A stretch of 64,000 nt of DNA from Paraniabella defluvii (GCA_019316985.1 CP079215.1:1488001-1552000), one strand, 5' to 3'; shown: positions 31,549 to 42,495, counted from the stretch's first letter. Numbers and translations: made by a program. The notes: a model not told the origin generated them from the sequence alone.

Positions 31549-31733
31549 ATTCAACTTTGCATTTACAAGATACTAATGTTTATGGTAAATAGGCCTCCTT
31601 GTAAAAAAGCATTAAGGGGTAAGCATATTAAAGTTCAATGTACCTGAATTTCTTTTTGGGTTAAAAATTATCAAAAACAATTTTCCTGATTGCTAAAAAT
31701 TAATACCTTAACATAACTATAAAAACTATTGCG

Positions 31734-31767
31734 TTTTTTAAGCGTCAATCATTTATCATTAAATTTG
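31734..31767 (+). promoter_or_regulatory. Bacteroidota promoter (TTTT-N20-TAAATTTG)
   Basis: TAAATTTG at 31760-31767 matches the -7 consensus TAnnTTTG, with a T-rich -33 segment about 20 bases upstream. The start codon of the 88-residue gene follows 22 bases later, a normal leader length. Confidence 0.55.
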
Positions 31768-31789
31768 ACTTAAGAATAATCAATTTGCT

Positions 31790-32056
31790 ATGTTAGAACA
31801 TTTGATAGAAAAAGAGGAGATCAGCAGCTACACCATCCTTCCTGCGGAGGAGGACAAGTCTGCGTTCTGGAAAGAAAAATTAGAGTATGCCGTACGGCTG
31901 GGAAACGAGTTTAAAAGCAAAACAAGTATCACTTTTAATACCAGCGAAGGACCTCGCACGGTGCATACCACCGTTTGGTCGCTTACAGAAAATTATATTG
32001 CGTTAAAGGCAGGAACTTTAATTCCGCTGAAAAGCCTGATAGACGTACATTTCTAA
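31790..32056 (+). CDS. Conserved small hypothetical protein
   Basis: Intact, 88 residues, no signal peptide or membrane segment. It begins MLEHLIEKEEISSYTILPAE and ends GTLIPLKSLIDVHF, mixed alpha/beta. It has its own promoter and terminator. I do not recognise a family with an assigned function. Confidence 0.7.
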   Translation: MLEHLIEKEEISSYTILPAEEDKSAFWKEKLEYAVRLGNEFKSKTSITFNTSEGPRTVHTTVWSLTENYIALKAGTLIPLKSLIDVHF

Positions 32057-32058
32057 TG

Positions 32059-32092
32059 CATAAAAAAGCTGGTTAAAACCAGCTTTTTCTTT
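32059..32092. terminator. Rho-independent terminator
   Basis: AAAAAAGCTGGTT and AACCAGCTTTTT form a strong stem with short loop and T-tract directly after the 88-residue gene. It also lies at the end of the convergent HerA-like gene. Confidence 0.85.
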
Positions 32093-32099
32093 TCCTGCT

Positions 32100-33613
32100 T
32101 CCCCGCTAAGCCCGATGGCGCCGAGCAGGAGCGTACAATAGTGTTACCGGCCGTACGGGCCACACTTTTTACAATAGGATTATCGAAGAAACCTTTTTCG
32201 TCTTTTTGTGTCTTTGCTTCTTCCTTCTGCTGTGCTATTTTTCTTCTTTTTGATGGGCTGCTGCCTCCAGTTTTTGCGTTAATATCTCGTAGGCGCTATT
32301 GGTATCAATTACCTCGTTGTAAAACCTGGCTATTTTCGAATTGTCTGCAATAGCATTTAGTTCTGCATCCGTTAATACATCCATGCGGCTCTGCGGCGCC
32401 CTCAGCATACAATGCACCAAAGGCGTGGGTACTCCTTTTTCGTTGAGCATCGTAATTAAAGCCTCTCCAATACCCACCTGGGTGAGCAGCTCATCCGTTT
32501 TATAAAATTCGCTCTCAGGGTAGTTCTCTGCCGTTTGCTTGATCACTTTTCTGTCGGCTGCAGTAAACGCACGTAATGCATGCTGTACTTTCAACCCCAG
32601 TTGGGCTAAAACCGATGCAGGTACATCCATCGGATTCTGCGTACAGAAATAAATGCCTATGCCTTTGGACCGGATGAGCTTTACAATGGTTTCTATCTGT
32701 CTTAACAAAGCTTCGCTGGCTTCATTAAAAATCAAATGCGCTTCATCAATAAACAATACCAGCTTGGGTTTGTCTATGTCGCCTTCTTCAGGACTGGAAG
32801 CATAGAGTTCGGCCAGCAATTGCAGCATAAACGTAGAGAAAAGCTTAGGGCGATCCTGCAGGTCGGTAACCCGTACAATAGAGATCATACCACGGCCATC
32901 GCTGCTTACGCGCATCAGGTCCTCTACATCAAAGCTTCTTTCGCCAAAAAACAGGTCTGCTCCCTGTTGCTGCAGCTCTATTACTTTTCTTAAGATCGTT
33001 CCGGTTGAAGTAGTGGATACTTTACCGTAGTCTTTTTCCAGCTCAGCCTTCCCTTCATCGCTTACGTATTGCAGCACTTTAATAAAGTCTTTCAGATCGA
33101 GAAGCGGCAGTTTATTGTCGTCGCAATACTTAAATATCATGGCTACCAGGCCGCTCTGCGTATCGTTCAGCCCGAGTATTTTGGAAAGCAGCACCGGACC
33201 GAATTCACTTACCGTAGCTCTTAACCTGGTGCCTTTTTCATTGCTGAGGGTGAGGAATTCGACCGGGCAGGCCGCCGGCTTAAATTCAACACCCAGTTGC
33301 TGGCAACGGGAACTTATCTTTTCGTTTTCCGTTCCGGCCGCCCCGATACCACTCAGGTCGCCTTTAATGTCCATCAACACAACGGGTATGCTGGCATCGC
33401 TCAAACCCTCGGCCAGTACCTGCAGGGTTTTGGTTTTGCCGGTTCCTGTTGCTCCGGAATTAAACCATGCCGGTTCAGGGTTTTAAAAGGTATGAACACG
33501 TCTGCACCGTCTACTACCTGGCCATCCAGCATGGCACGGCCTATCTTAAACTTTTCTCCTTTGAAGGAATAGCCATTGTTTACTGCTTCGAGAAACGCGG
33601 ATGTATTGGACAT
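32100..33613 (-). CDS. HerA/YjgR-like ATPase, DUF853 family (frameshifts; end approximate)
   Basis: About 500 residues, as in Escherichia coli YjgR. The Walker A motif reads GATGTGKTKTLQ when one base is restored near 33467; Walker B is LVLFIDEAHLIF. Other motifs: LMDIKGDLSGIGAAG, and TQNPMDVPASVLAQLGLKVQ with downstream arginines (ALRAF). The family is related to HerA DNA-translocating ATPases, but YjgR function is unknown. The first open frame ends at 32235; beyond a break the C-terminus NPIVKSVARTAGNTIVRSLL continues to about 32100, where further indels hide the stop. Confidence 0.88.
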
Positions 33614-33644
33614 AGCTGTGTTTTTGAAAATTGTTTTGTTTTAT

Positions 33645-33652
33645 CAAAAGTA
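33645..33652 (-). promoter_or_regulatory. -7 box upstream of HerA-like gene
   Basis: On the minus strand TACTTTTG fits TAnnTTTG and lies 31 bases before the start at 33613. No convincing -33 element was seen. Confidence 0.35.
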
Positions 33653-33790
33653 AATATTCCACTCATATGATTGTGAGTGTTTTTAAATGGCATGATTTTT
33701 CCATCTTTAACAAAACATTCATGCCCGTATTGTTTATGTATTAAAACCATTAACTTTATTTGTTGTTAGAAAACATTAAAAACGAATACA

Positions 33791-34489
33791 ATGGAAGCAA
33801 ATAAACCACATATTTTATTATGCGAGGATGATCCTAATCTTGGGAACGTCTTAAAAAATTATTTAGAGTTGAACGATTATGATGTGACGCTTGAAAGAGA
33901 CGGAAGGCTGGGTTTAGCTGCATTCCAGAGAGAGAAATTTGATCTTTGCCTGCTGGATGTGATGATGCCGCATATGGACGGGTTCACCCTGGCTGAAGAA
34001 ATACGTGATATTGACGCGGATGTGCCCTTGTTCTTCCTGAGCGCAAAAACCATGAAGGAAGATATCATACAAGGGTATAAGCTGGGAGCGGATGATTATA
34101 TTACCAAACCGTTTGACAGCGAAGTTTTATTGCTGAAAATAAAAGCTATTTTAAAACGCAACGAAGAGCTGAACAAGGAAAGCGAGAACAAAGAATATAA
34201 TTTGGCCAGCTATCATTTTAACCCCAAGCTGCGCCAGTTGATTCATGGAGATAATACACAAACGCTTTCTCCTAAAGAAAATGAATTGCTGAAAATGCTG
34301 GCGGAGCATTTAAACGACCTGCTGCCACGCGAACAGGCATTGAAAAAAATATGGGGCAGCGATACTTATTTCAACGGTCGCAGTATGGATGTATATATCG
34401 CCAAGCTGCGTAAATACCTGAAAGAAGATGAGAAGATTGAGATCGTGAACATTCACGGTAACGGATTCAGGTTGGTAGTGCAGCCGTAA
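33791..34489 (+). CDS. OmpR/PhoB-family response regulator (orphan)
   Basis: Intact, 232 residues. Receiver domain: acidic pocket LCEDDPN, phospho-acceptor in CLLDVMMPHMDG, LSAKT and the Lys in DYITKPFD. A C-terminal winged helix follows (TLSPKENELLKMLAEHLNDL, SMDVYIAKLRKYLKEDEKI). In Bacteroidota the RprY group looks like this and pairs with RprX. No histidine kinase gene adjoins it here, so the partner is elsewhere. A strong terminator follows directly. Confidence 0.93.
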   Translation: MEANKPHILLCEDDPNLGNVLKNYLELNDYDVTLERDGRLGLAAFQREKFDLCLLDVMMPHMDGFTLAEEIRDIDADVPLFFLSAKTMKEDIIQGYKLGADDYITKPFDSEVLLLKIKAILKRNEELNKESENKEYNLASYHFNPKLRQLIHGDNTQTLSPKENELLKMLAEHLNDLLPREQALKKIWGSDTYFNGRSMDVYIAKLRKYLKEDEKIEIVNIHGNGFRLVVQP

Positions 34490-34504
34490 AATTCTACTAA
34501 AAAA

Positions 34505-34541
34505 GAAACCCGCTTTGAAGTATAAAAGCGGGTTTTTTTCT
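34505..34541. terminator. Bidirectional terminator
   Basis: AAACCCGCTTT and AAAGCGGGTTT pair around an eleven-base loop followed by TTTTTCTTT. It serves the response regulator and sits at the stop of the convergent membrane gene. Confidence 0.85.
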
Positions 34542-35129
34542 TTAGTAAGGTAAGTCATACATGTTAACTATAGATTTGAGTCTCCTCAGATAGTTAGCAA
34601 ATAGGAATCGATAACTGGCTTTTTTGAGAACAGAAAACAGTGATAAACATACTATAACGGCTATTACAAAGAACAATGGCTGCCAGCTGAGCACAAGCAA
34701 ATCACGTCCCAAAAAAATGTACTTATTATACCCCGGCCCAATAGGTTCGGTTAAAGTTCCTTTCTATAGATATAATTAACTTTTCAATTTCCAACCTTAT
34801 ATTTCCCGTACCTGCCAGCTCCTTTTCTAGTTTTACAATTGTACTATAGCTATACATAAAAAACAAAAGCTCTGACAGGTAAAGCACTACACCTAACCAC
34901 AGCATCACTTTAACGTATAATCCCTGCGATACATTTGCAAGATCTAATAGTAAAAGGGGCAAAAGCAACACCCTGAAACTATAAATAATAGTAACTTTCT
35001 TTTAATAGCCTTTGCAGATCCGTATGCAGTTCCAGCTATTTTTCCAAAATATCTGATTTTCATATCTCCGACACCAAATGTTCCAATAGTCTGCTGACTC
35101 CATATTTCTTTCAATTCATCCTTTTCCAT
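34542..35129 (-). CDS. Membrane protein paired with sigma factor (two frameshifts)
   Basis: About 196 residues. N-terminus MEKDELKEIWSQQ resembles the proteins that follow ECF sigma genes in many Bacteroidota. Predicted membrane segments: LLLFIVSGCCFCPFYY joined to LLLPLLLLDL, LWLGVVLYLSELLFFMY and LFFVIAVIVCLSLFSVL. The soluble middle (KLEKELAGTGNIRLEIEKLI) is helical. Breaks near 34960 and 34745. It starts one base after the sigma factor stop, so the pair is cotranscribed. It may act as an anti-sigma factor or a target, but no family-specific anti-sigma domain is visible. Confidence 0.7.
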
Positions 35130-35130
35130 T

Positions 35131-35613
35131 TCACATGATTTTTTTAGTTTGTCTTTAATACGAGCTACCCGTACCCTTAATACATTTTCGCTAAGTCCCA
35201 AAATATTTTCCATTTCTTTATACGGCCGTTGCTCCAGATATAAAATGATGATCGCTTTCTCTACGTCTGTGAGAAAGCCTATTGCATGATATAATTGAGC
35301 AATTTTCTGATCAATGGTATGATCATATTCCTGAATTGCTTGTGCTTCGTTTTGAAGATTTAGTGCATGCTTAACAGCCAGATTTTTTTGTTTTGTATTA
35401 TTGAGTGCGGTATAAAGGCATACCTTGTAAAGCCAAGTGCTCAATTTGGCTTCCCGGAAACGTCATACGACTTCCAAAGTTGATAAACGATATCCTGATA
35501 AAGATCCTGCAAGTCTTCCTGGTATTAACATAGGCTCTACATATTTTAAAGATCAACAAATCGTGATCTTTTATTAATGCCTCAAAAGCTGCTTGTTTTT
35601 CCTTATTGCTCAA
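35131..35613 (-). CDS. ECF-type RNA polymerase sigma factor (frameshifts)
   Basis: About 162 residues. Region 2: MSNKEKQAAFEALIKDHDLL, IFKICRAYVN, then the dislocated DLYQDIVYQLWKSYD-like segment in another frame and STWLYKVCLYTALNN. Region 4: VEKAIIILYLEQRPYKEMEN, ILGLSENVLRVRVARIKDKL. Breaks near 35527 and 35450, and in the A run before the stop. This is a sigma-70 group IV protein, transcribing an unknown regulon, likely controlled by the membrane protein downstream. Confidence 0.88.
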
Positions 35614-35860
35614 CCCTTTTTCTGTATTAGTATATGAAGGTTGAAAATATTACATTGTTTTAAAAGATATTTTACATGGAAACAAAATGCTCTTTGCACG
35701 CCTCGTATTCTAACTGTTTGAATAAAAACAATGAGTCGTTTCCGGATAATACCAGGCTTTCTTGATCCCTGAAAAAACTATTAAGGAACATTAAGTAAGT
35801 ATCCGCAAGAAACTGATATTACATCTTCACTATAATTACCCCGATCTCCTAATTGTTTTT
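35614..35860. other. Intergenic stretch
   Basis: No gene, repeat or hairpin was recognised in these 247 bases between the sigma factor start and the ruvB stop. It presumably contains the sigma gene promoter. Confidence 0.4.
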
Positions 35861-36894
35861 TTAAAAATTCAGTTCCAAGCTGCTTCCGCCTCTGTTAGGT
35901 TTCTTTCCTAAATGCTCATAAGCCTTATGGGTTGCCTCACGGCCGCGGGGCGTACGTTGCATAAAACCCTCCTGTATCAGGAAAGGTTCGTATACCTCTT
36001 CAAGTGTGCCCGCTTCTTCTCCTACTGCAGTAGCGATGGTGGTGATACCTACCGGGCCGCCCTTAAACTTATCAATAATGGCCAGCAATATGCGGTTGTC
36101 CATTTCATCCAACCCGTACTCATCTACATTCAATGCTTTTAGCGCATGCTGTGTTATACCAAGATCTATTTCGCCATCATTCAACACCTGTGCAAAATCA
36201 CGCACCCGGCGTAACAAGCCATTGGCGATACGGGGTGTGGCGCGGCTACGTTTGGCTATTTCTTTAGCGGCATCGTCAGAGATGGTAGTACCTAAAATTT
36301 TTGCGGCGCGTAATACGATTTTGGTGAGCGTTTCGGCAGAATAGTACTCCAGTCTTGATTTGATGGCAAATCTTGAAAGCAGCGGCGCAGTAAGCAAACC
36401 ACTGCGGGTAGTAGCGCCAATTAATGTAAAGGGGTTGAGCGACAGCTGTATGCTGCGGGCATTGGGACCACTATCAATTAATATATCCAGCCGGTAGTCT
36501 TCCATTGCAGCATACAGGTACTCTTCCACCACGGTACTCAGGCGATGTATCTCATCGATAAACAACACATCGTTAGGCTCGAGGGAGGTTAATAAACCCG
36601 CGAGATCGCCGGGCTTTTCAATTACAGGGCCGCTGGTTTCTTTGATATTCACTCCCAGCTCATTGGCCACAATGCGCGACAGGGTAGTTTTACCCAGGCC
36701 GGGAGGGCCATGAAACAACACATGATCCAGCGCTTCTCCCTGATCTTAGCTGCCCTTATAAATATGGTTAGGTTTTCAATAAGCTGTGGCTGCCCGGCAA
36801 ATTCTTTTATTTGACCCGGACGGATAGTGTTCTCAAACTCACGCTCAGCAGCATTCAGCCCCTGCTTCTCTCTGTTTAAATTAGGATTGCTCAT
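35861..36894 (-). CDS. ruvB: Holliday junction branch-migration ATPase RuvB (one frameshift)
   Basis: About 344 residues. N-terminus [17 protein letters not shown], Walker [19 protein letters not shown], Walker [11 protein letters not shown], sensor GATTRSGLL, arginine-finger/domain III region [19 protein letters not shown] and C-terminal winged helix [19 protein letters not shown]. It drives branch migration with RuvA. The frame breaks near 36740; restoring one base joins KIREK to [21 protein letters not shown] -7 box sits eight bases upstream of the ATG. Confidence 0.96.
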
Positions 36895-36902
36895 TTGTAC
36901 AT

Positions 36903-36910
36903 CAAAGATA
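36903..36910 (-). promoter_or_regulatory. -7 box adjacent to ruvB start
   Basis: TATCTTTG on the minus strand matches TAnnTTTG exactly. Only eight bases separate it from the ruvB ATG, implying a leaderless or near-leaderless transcript. Confidence 0.45.
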
Positions 36911-37002
36911 ATTATGTGTACCGTGATTTATAAGATTAAATGATAACAGAACCAGGCGGCAAAGCCTTAAGTTATTAGCAACCGGGAACGCCCTACCTGT
37001 AA

Positions 37003-37031
37003 TAAAAAACCGCCTCTTTACAGAGACGGTT
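37003..37031 (-). terminator. Terminator after DUF937-OmpA gene
   Basis: On the minus strand AACCGTCTCT and AGAGGCGGTT pair (one mismatch) around a short loop, followed by TTTTTATT. It lies 29 bases after the stop at 37060. Confidence 0.75.
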
Positions 37032-37059
37032 CTATTGATGGGTTAGTAATATAGCCTTC

Positions 37060-38381
37060 TTATTTCACAGCCACCTTCAAATCTACCCTCCTGTTTTGTG
37101 CTTTACACTCCGGTGTGTCGTTAGCTGCGCATACAGGAAATTCTGGCCCGTAGCCTTCAGCCTCCACTATTTGTTTTGCATCAGCGCCTGCTTTTATCAT
37201 TTCCTGCGAAACGATTTTCGCGCGGTCTGCCGATACCTTTTTATTAATAGCAGCATCGCCGGTATTATCGGTGTAGCCGCCCAGCTTTATAGCAGCCTTG
37301 GGGAAGTTTTTAAGAATGGAAGCAATATTTAGTATTTGCGCTGCCGACTCGGCAGTTAAAACAGACTTCCCGGTTTCAAAATACACTCGGTCTAACACCA
37401 CCCAGTTGGCAGATTTGTTTACGGTGTCAACTGTAAATGATGCATCGTTAAGCATATGATAAAGCTTAGCTTCCGTGCTGTTTTCACCAACTTTTAAAGT
37501 AGTACCGTCTGCGAGTTTTATTTCTGTATCAGCACCAACATTATAAATATAATTGCCTGTAGCAGTATCCAAAGTTCCGCCGGATGCTCCTGTTGAAGGG
37601 GGTAATGCTGCGGTAGTATCCGCAGGAGCTGTTGCCACCGTATCGGAGCCTGCAGTACCGTCGCCTTTGTTACAACCTTTACCCATTAACCACCATAGCA
37701 AAAATGCTAATGCCGCCAACAACAAAAGCGGGAGCAACCATTTCAGCCCGCCACCGGTTCTTTCTGCCTGCTGTTCGGCATAATTATAAGTAGCAGCAGA
37801 TGTGGCCTGCACGTCGGCTACGGTTTCCCGTGCTGCAGTTCCCAAAGATCCTAATCCAAGCATAGAAGCCAGCGAGCCCAGGCCTGATGGCAGAGCATTT
37901 AAAACATTTGCTTTTTGTGTATTTAAAAACCTGAAAAGCCACTGGCATCTAAGTTATGCTCTGCTGCCTGTTTCCCCAGCAATCCCATGATCAAAGGGGT
38001 AACCATACTGATTAATGAGCTGGAAGAGGAAGATTTTACTCCTGCAAAATTGGATATTGTATCAATAACTATATTCGATTGCGATCCAAATATCCGGTTA
38101 AACCAACCCGTGCCCTGCGCCTGTAAATCGGCATTGCCGAAAAAAGAGCTAAGGTTACCCAATAAGCCTGAGTTATCAGCGTCTTTAGCCGCGTCCAGTA
38201 ATTGCCCGGCTTCAGCTTCCGACTGCGTTCCTCTCGCCACTACACCGCCTAAAATTGAAGGTATCAAACCAGAAAGAGCTTTTGAAATGCCGCCATCACT
38301 TTCGCCAAGCAATGCGCTGGCCCTGGAGATCAGATCCGGAGAAACATAGTTCTTAACAAGATCTACGATGTTGATTGACAT
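37060..38381 (-). CDS. DUF937-transmembrane-OmpA fusion protein (one frameshift)
   Basis: About 440 residues. N-terminal DUF937/YidB-like helical domain (residues ~1-150: MSINIVDLVKNYVSPDLISR, ALSGLIPSILGGVVARG), a linker, one membrane helix (WLLPLLLLAALAFLLWWL near residue 205), a Thr/Ala-rich spacer, and a C-terminal OmpA peptidoglycan-binding domain (VYFETGKSVLTAESAAQILN, GYTDNTGDAAINKKVSADRA, NRRVDL). The helix places OmpA in the periplasm on the wall and DUF937 inside the cytoplasm. The break lies near 37923; restoring one base joins ASGFSGF to LNTQKANVLN. Confidence 0.87.
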
Positions 38382-38741
38382 AATTGTGTTTTTAAATTTT
38401 GAATTTTGGTTTTATTTATTGTATGCGAAATTATACATCGGTTTTTTACAGAGCCTGAAATATAGCCGTAACAACCTCATTTCTCGCCAAAGGCAGCAAT
38501 TACATCGTTCAATAACCAATAGATCCGTAAATAATGTTTCCATAAAAAACAATCTGTCATATGGCAGCCGGGGCCAGGGCTTTACCTGCAAATTGTTTAA
38601 ACGCAAAAAGCATTCCTAAATTACGATAAAATATTCAGGTGAAACGATAATTAATATTCCTGACGGTTCCAGAATAAAATAGCTGTCCCACTGGAACGGC
38701 GATAAATATCGGTATATTGATGTCTGGTTAATTAAATTTTT
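38382..38741. other. Intergenic stretch
   Basis: These 360 bases are AT-rich and hold no gene I can support. A weak inverted repeat (GTTCCAG ... CTGGAAC, near 38665-38698) is present. It should contain divergent promoters for the flanking genes. Confidence 0.35.
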
Positions 38742-39166
38742 ATGAAAAAACCTTATTAAAATTACTAACAGGCGCCGCTTTTATCCTGATAACCGTTTTC
38801 TTTTCAGCCTTTTCCAAAGAAGATTCCCAACCTAATCCTAAAAGTTTGACCGGCATTTGGGAAATGCAGATCAACAACCGGCCCACGGGTTTCTTAAAGA
38901 TACTCGGCACCGGCGGCGATTTAACCAATCTGAGGTTAACACCGAACGGATTTTTCAGAACCCTGGGCGGATCGTATGAAATACAATCAGACTCAACCTA
39001 TATTGAAAGGATAGAAGAAAGTGAAAATCCTGCATTGAATAAAAAGACTCTCATTATCCGTTACAATATGGATAATGCTAATACACTGACTATTACCTAC
39101 ACTATCAATAATTACCAGGGCAAAGAAACCTACCGCCGAGTACCCTTTACTATTATAGTGAATTAA
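38742..39166 (+). CDS. Secreted DUF4488-like protein (one frameshift)
   Basis: About 141 residues. The start MKKTLLKLLTGAAFILITVF is recovered by adding one A in the run after ATG; the signal peptide likely ends near SAFS. The mature part SLTGIWEMQINNR, LKILGTGGDLTNLRLTPNG and SYEIQSDSTYIERIEE resembles the lipocalin-like DUF4488 family. Function unknown. Confidence 0.72.
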
Positions 39167-39177
39167 AAACCAGGCAA

Positions 39178-39210
39178 TAAAAAACCTCCGTGGCTCACGG
39201 AGGTTTTTCA
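39178..39210 (+). terminator. Rho-independent terminator
   Basis: AAAACCTCCGTG and CACGGAGGTTTTT around GCT form a strong stem with T-tract after the DUF4488-like gene; it also faces the convergent leuS gene. Confidence 0.88.
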
Positions 39211-39235
39211 ATACATATATAGTAACAGTACGCTT

Positions 39236-42212
39236 CTATATAACGATGTTAACCATTTTATTTTTGATGTAAATGATGATTTTTAGGTGTTTTACCTTCT
39301 ACCCATTTTTGAACAACCTCGTTGCCCAATACCAATTGTTCTACTTCTGCCTGCTCTGCAGTTAAAGCAATGACCATTGTAGTGCGCATTTTGCCATTGA
39401 TGGAAACAGGATATTCCTTGCTGGTTTCTACCAGGTATTTTTCTTCCAGTTTAGGGTAGGTTGCGTCGATCACCGATGTGGTATTGCCCAATGCATGCCA
39501 GAGTTCTTCCGCAATATGCGGAGCATAAGGCGCCAGCATGATCAGCATCGATTGCAATATCTCCTGCTTATGGCATTTAAGATCGGTTAACTCATTTACC
39601 AGTATCATAAAGCCGCTTACGCCTGTATTAAAGCTAAAGCGCTCTGTATCTTCTTCTATTTTCTTAATGGCGCGGTGCAGTACTTTTAATTCAGCATCGG
39701 TAGCCGCGTCATTGATTACCTGCCAGATCGATACGCCGGTATTGGTTTCTTTATAAAATAAACGCCATAATTTTTAAGGAAACGGTGCACCCCTTCAATA
39801 CCCTTGGTATCCCAGGGTTTGCTCATTTCTACCGGGCCTAAAAACATTTCGTACATGCGGAACGTGTCGGCACCGTATTTTGCTACAAGGTCGTCAGGGT
39901 TAACCGTGTTGAACTTGGACTTGGACATTTTTTCTACCTCTGCCCCGCAAATATAGGCCGGCCTTGCCCCTTGCCCCTCACCTGCAGGCAGTGGCGTATA
40001 TACGCTACCATCTTCCAGGATAAAAATGGCATTGGCATATTCGCCATTACGCCATTGCTTGAATTTTTCTATATCCAACTCAAAACCGTCAACGATGTTT
40101 ACATCAACATGCAACTTCACAACCGGAGAGAAATTGATGATGTATTCTTTATCCTGTAGCTTTTCGTGGATTAATTTATTGATTGCTGCATGGTATTTAT
40201 AATCGGATCCCACCACATTCAGCTCATCAGTAATTTTAGATGCATAATCGCTGCTTAAAATCAACTGAAACTCTACTTTGTCACCCGTATTTTCTTTGGT
40301 TGCAGTAGCCTGCATTCTGTATATAAACCGGCTGCTCCCCTGTATCATGCCCTGGTTCACCAGCCTTTTAAAAGGTTCATCAAAACCAATATGGCCCAGG
40401 TCGTACAACGCTTTTGTCCACAAACGGCTGTACAACAAATGCCCTACCGCATGCTCGGTGCCCCCAATATATAAATCCACCTGGTTCCAGTAATCGGTAG
40501 CTTTACGGCCGGCAAACTCCTGGTCGTTCTGCGGATCCATATAACGCAGGAAATACCAGGATGAGCCTGCATAGCCCGGCATGGTGTTCGTTTCAAGGTT
40601 TTGAGAGGTCCATTCGGGAATATTGGCCAAAGGACCTTCGCCTTCAGGGCCCGGGCTATAAGAATCTACTTCGGGCAGGGTTAAAGGCAGCTCGCTTTCG
40701 TCTAAAGCATAAGCCACCCCGTTGATCCATTTAACCGGGAAAGGTTCGCCCCAATAGCGCTGGCGGCTGAAGGCGGCGTCGCGCATCCTGTAATTTACTT
40801 TACGTTTACCTATGCCGCGTTTTTCAATTTCATTAATGACAATCTCCATAGCCTCCCGCATAGGAACGCCATCCAGGAAACCGGAATTGCTTAAAACCGC
40901 ATCTTTTGTAGCATTCGCATCTTCGCCGTTAAAATGCTCACCAATAATATTGGTGATGGGTATATTGAACTGCTGCGCAAACCTGTAGTCGCGTTCGTCT
41001 CCGCATGGCACAGCCATTATAGCGCCGGTTCCATAACCCGCCAGCACATATTCGCTGATCCAGATGGGGATATGTTTGGTTTCGTCAAACGGGTTTACCG
41101 CATAAGCACCTGTAAAAGCACCCGTGATGCGTTTCTCCGCCATACGCTCGCGCTCGCTGCGGCTGTTTACATAATCGATATAATCATCCACCGCTTTCTG
41201 CTGCTCTTCGGTAGTGATTTGCCTTACCAGCTCATGCTCTGGGGCTATGACCATAAAGTCTACACCCATGATGGTATCAGGACGGGTAGTGTATACTACC
41301 ACGTTCGCTTTATGATTAGCGATCTGGAACTCAATCTCAGCGCCCGAGCTCTTCCCGATCCAGTTGGTTTGCATTTCCTTCATGGCTTCGCTGAAATCTA
41401 CTGTTTGCAATCCCTGCAATAAACGGTCGGCATACTCTGTAATGCGCAGGTACCATTGCCGCAGCTTCTTTTTCACCACCGGATGCCCGCCCCGCTCACT
41501 TACGCCGTTTATTACCTCATCATTTGCCAGAACGGTTCCTAAAGCTTCGCACCAGTTCACTTCACCATAGCCGCAATAAGCCAGGCGGTACTCCATTAAA
41601 ATATGCTGGCGGGTCGTTTCGTCAAACGACTTCCAGTCTGCCGCATTAAACACGTGCAGTCCAAAATTAGCTACCTGGTATTTTTCGTTAGGAAAAGGGT
41701 GATTACGGTTCCCCTCCGTTTCAAATATTTTTACGAGCTCGTCAATGCTTTCCGCTTTTTGCGTTTTGCGGTTAAACCAGCTTTTAAATAACTGTAAAAA
41801 GATCCACTGTGTCCATTTATAATATGAGGCATCGCTGGTACGCACTTCGCGGCTCCAGTCGTAGCAAAAGCCAATATTATCCAGTTGCTTCCGGAAAGTA
41901 TCAATATTCTTATCCGTTGACACCGCAGGGTGCACGCCATGCTCTATTGCGTATTGCTGGCAGGTAAGCCAAAAGCATCATAACCCATGGGATGCAACAC
42001 ATTAAATCCCTTCAGGCGCTTGTAACGTGCGTAAATATCGCTGGCAATATAGCCCGGGGATGCCCTACGTGCAGGCCGGCGCCACTCGGATAAGGAAACA
42101 TATCCAGTACGTAATATTTAGGCTTTTCGCTGTCGTTACTTACTTTATAAGCCTCGCTGTCTTTCCAGCGCTGTTGCCACTTTTTCTCTATCGAGTTAAA
42201 ATTATAGTCCAT
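39236..42212 (-). CDS. leuS: Leucyl-tRNA synthetase LeuS (four frameshifts)
   Basis: About 993 residues. Class I motifs: HIGH as GLHVGHP (residues ~46-52) and KMSKS as [18 protein letters not shown]. The CP1 editing domain is visible ([40 protein letters not shown]). Breaks near 42065, 41948, 39762 and 39268. Beyond the last, the end KNKMVNIVI terminates at 39236. Just before KMSKS the segment [19 protein letters not shown] carries a Pro/Gly-rich stretch, apparently extra compared with typical LeuRS; it could be an in-frame repeat insertion. Confidence 0.96.
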
Positions 42213-42495
42213 GTAGTACTACTGTTTTGATGATGCCGGATGCGCAGCGCCAATAAAATAGGGTTGCCTGGTGCGTATTTCCGGAAGCCCACGGCATCTG
42301 TGCATTAAAAGGCGCAAATTTAAGCATTGTAGCCCGGATACACTAAATTTGCGAGGCGGGAAAATATAAGATTAAAAGCCCGCCTGACCGGACGGGCAGG
42401 TTTGATGGTTAAAGGTTCGTTTCACAGACATTCAATTAATATTGAATCGTTGACCTTTAAACCTTACACATTCGAACATTGAACTTAAATAATTT
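42213..42495. other. Intergenic stretch between divergent leuS and ftsX
   Basis: No gene. It holds short inverted strings (GGTTAAAGGTTCG with GACCTTTAAACC; CATTCAATTAATATTGAATC) typical of intergenic repeats in this group, and should carry both promoters. Confidence 0.4.

Noticed and set aside
36006-36344. 112-codon plus-strand frame inside ruvB
   Set aside because: Antisense shadow of ruvB; Ser-rich composition comes from the reverse strand of the real gene.
38412-38606. 64-codon minus-strand frame in the DUF937-DUF4488 gap
   Set aside because: Cys/Arg/Leu-rich, no family and no promoter or terminator; coding is not supported.
40934-41422. 162-codon plus-strand frame inside leuS
   Set aside because: Antisense shadow of a well-supported LeuS editing domain.
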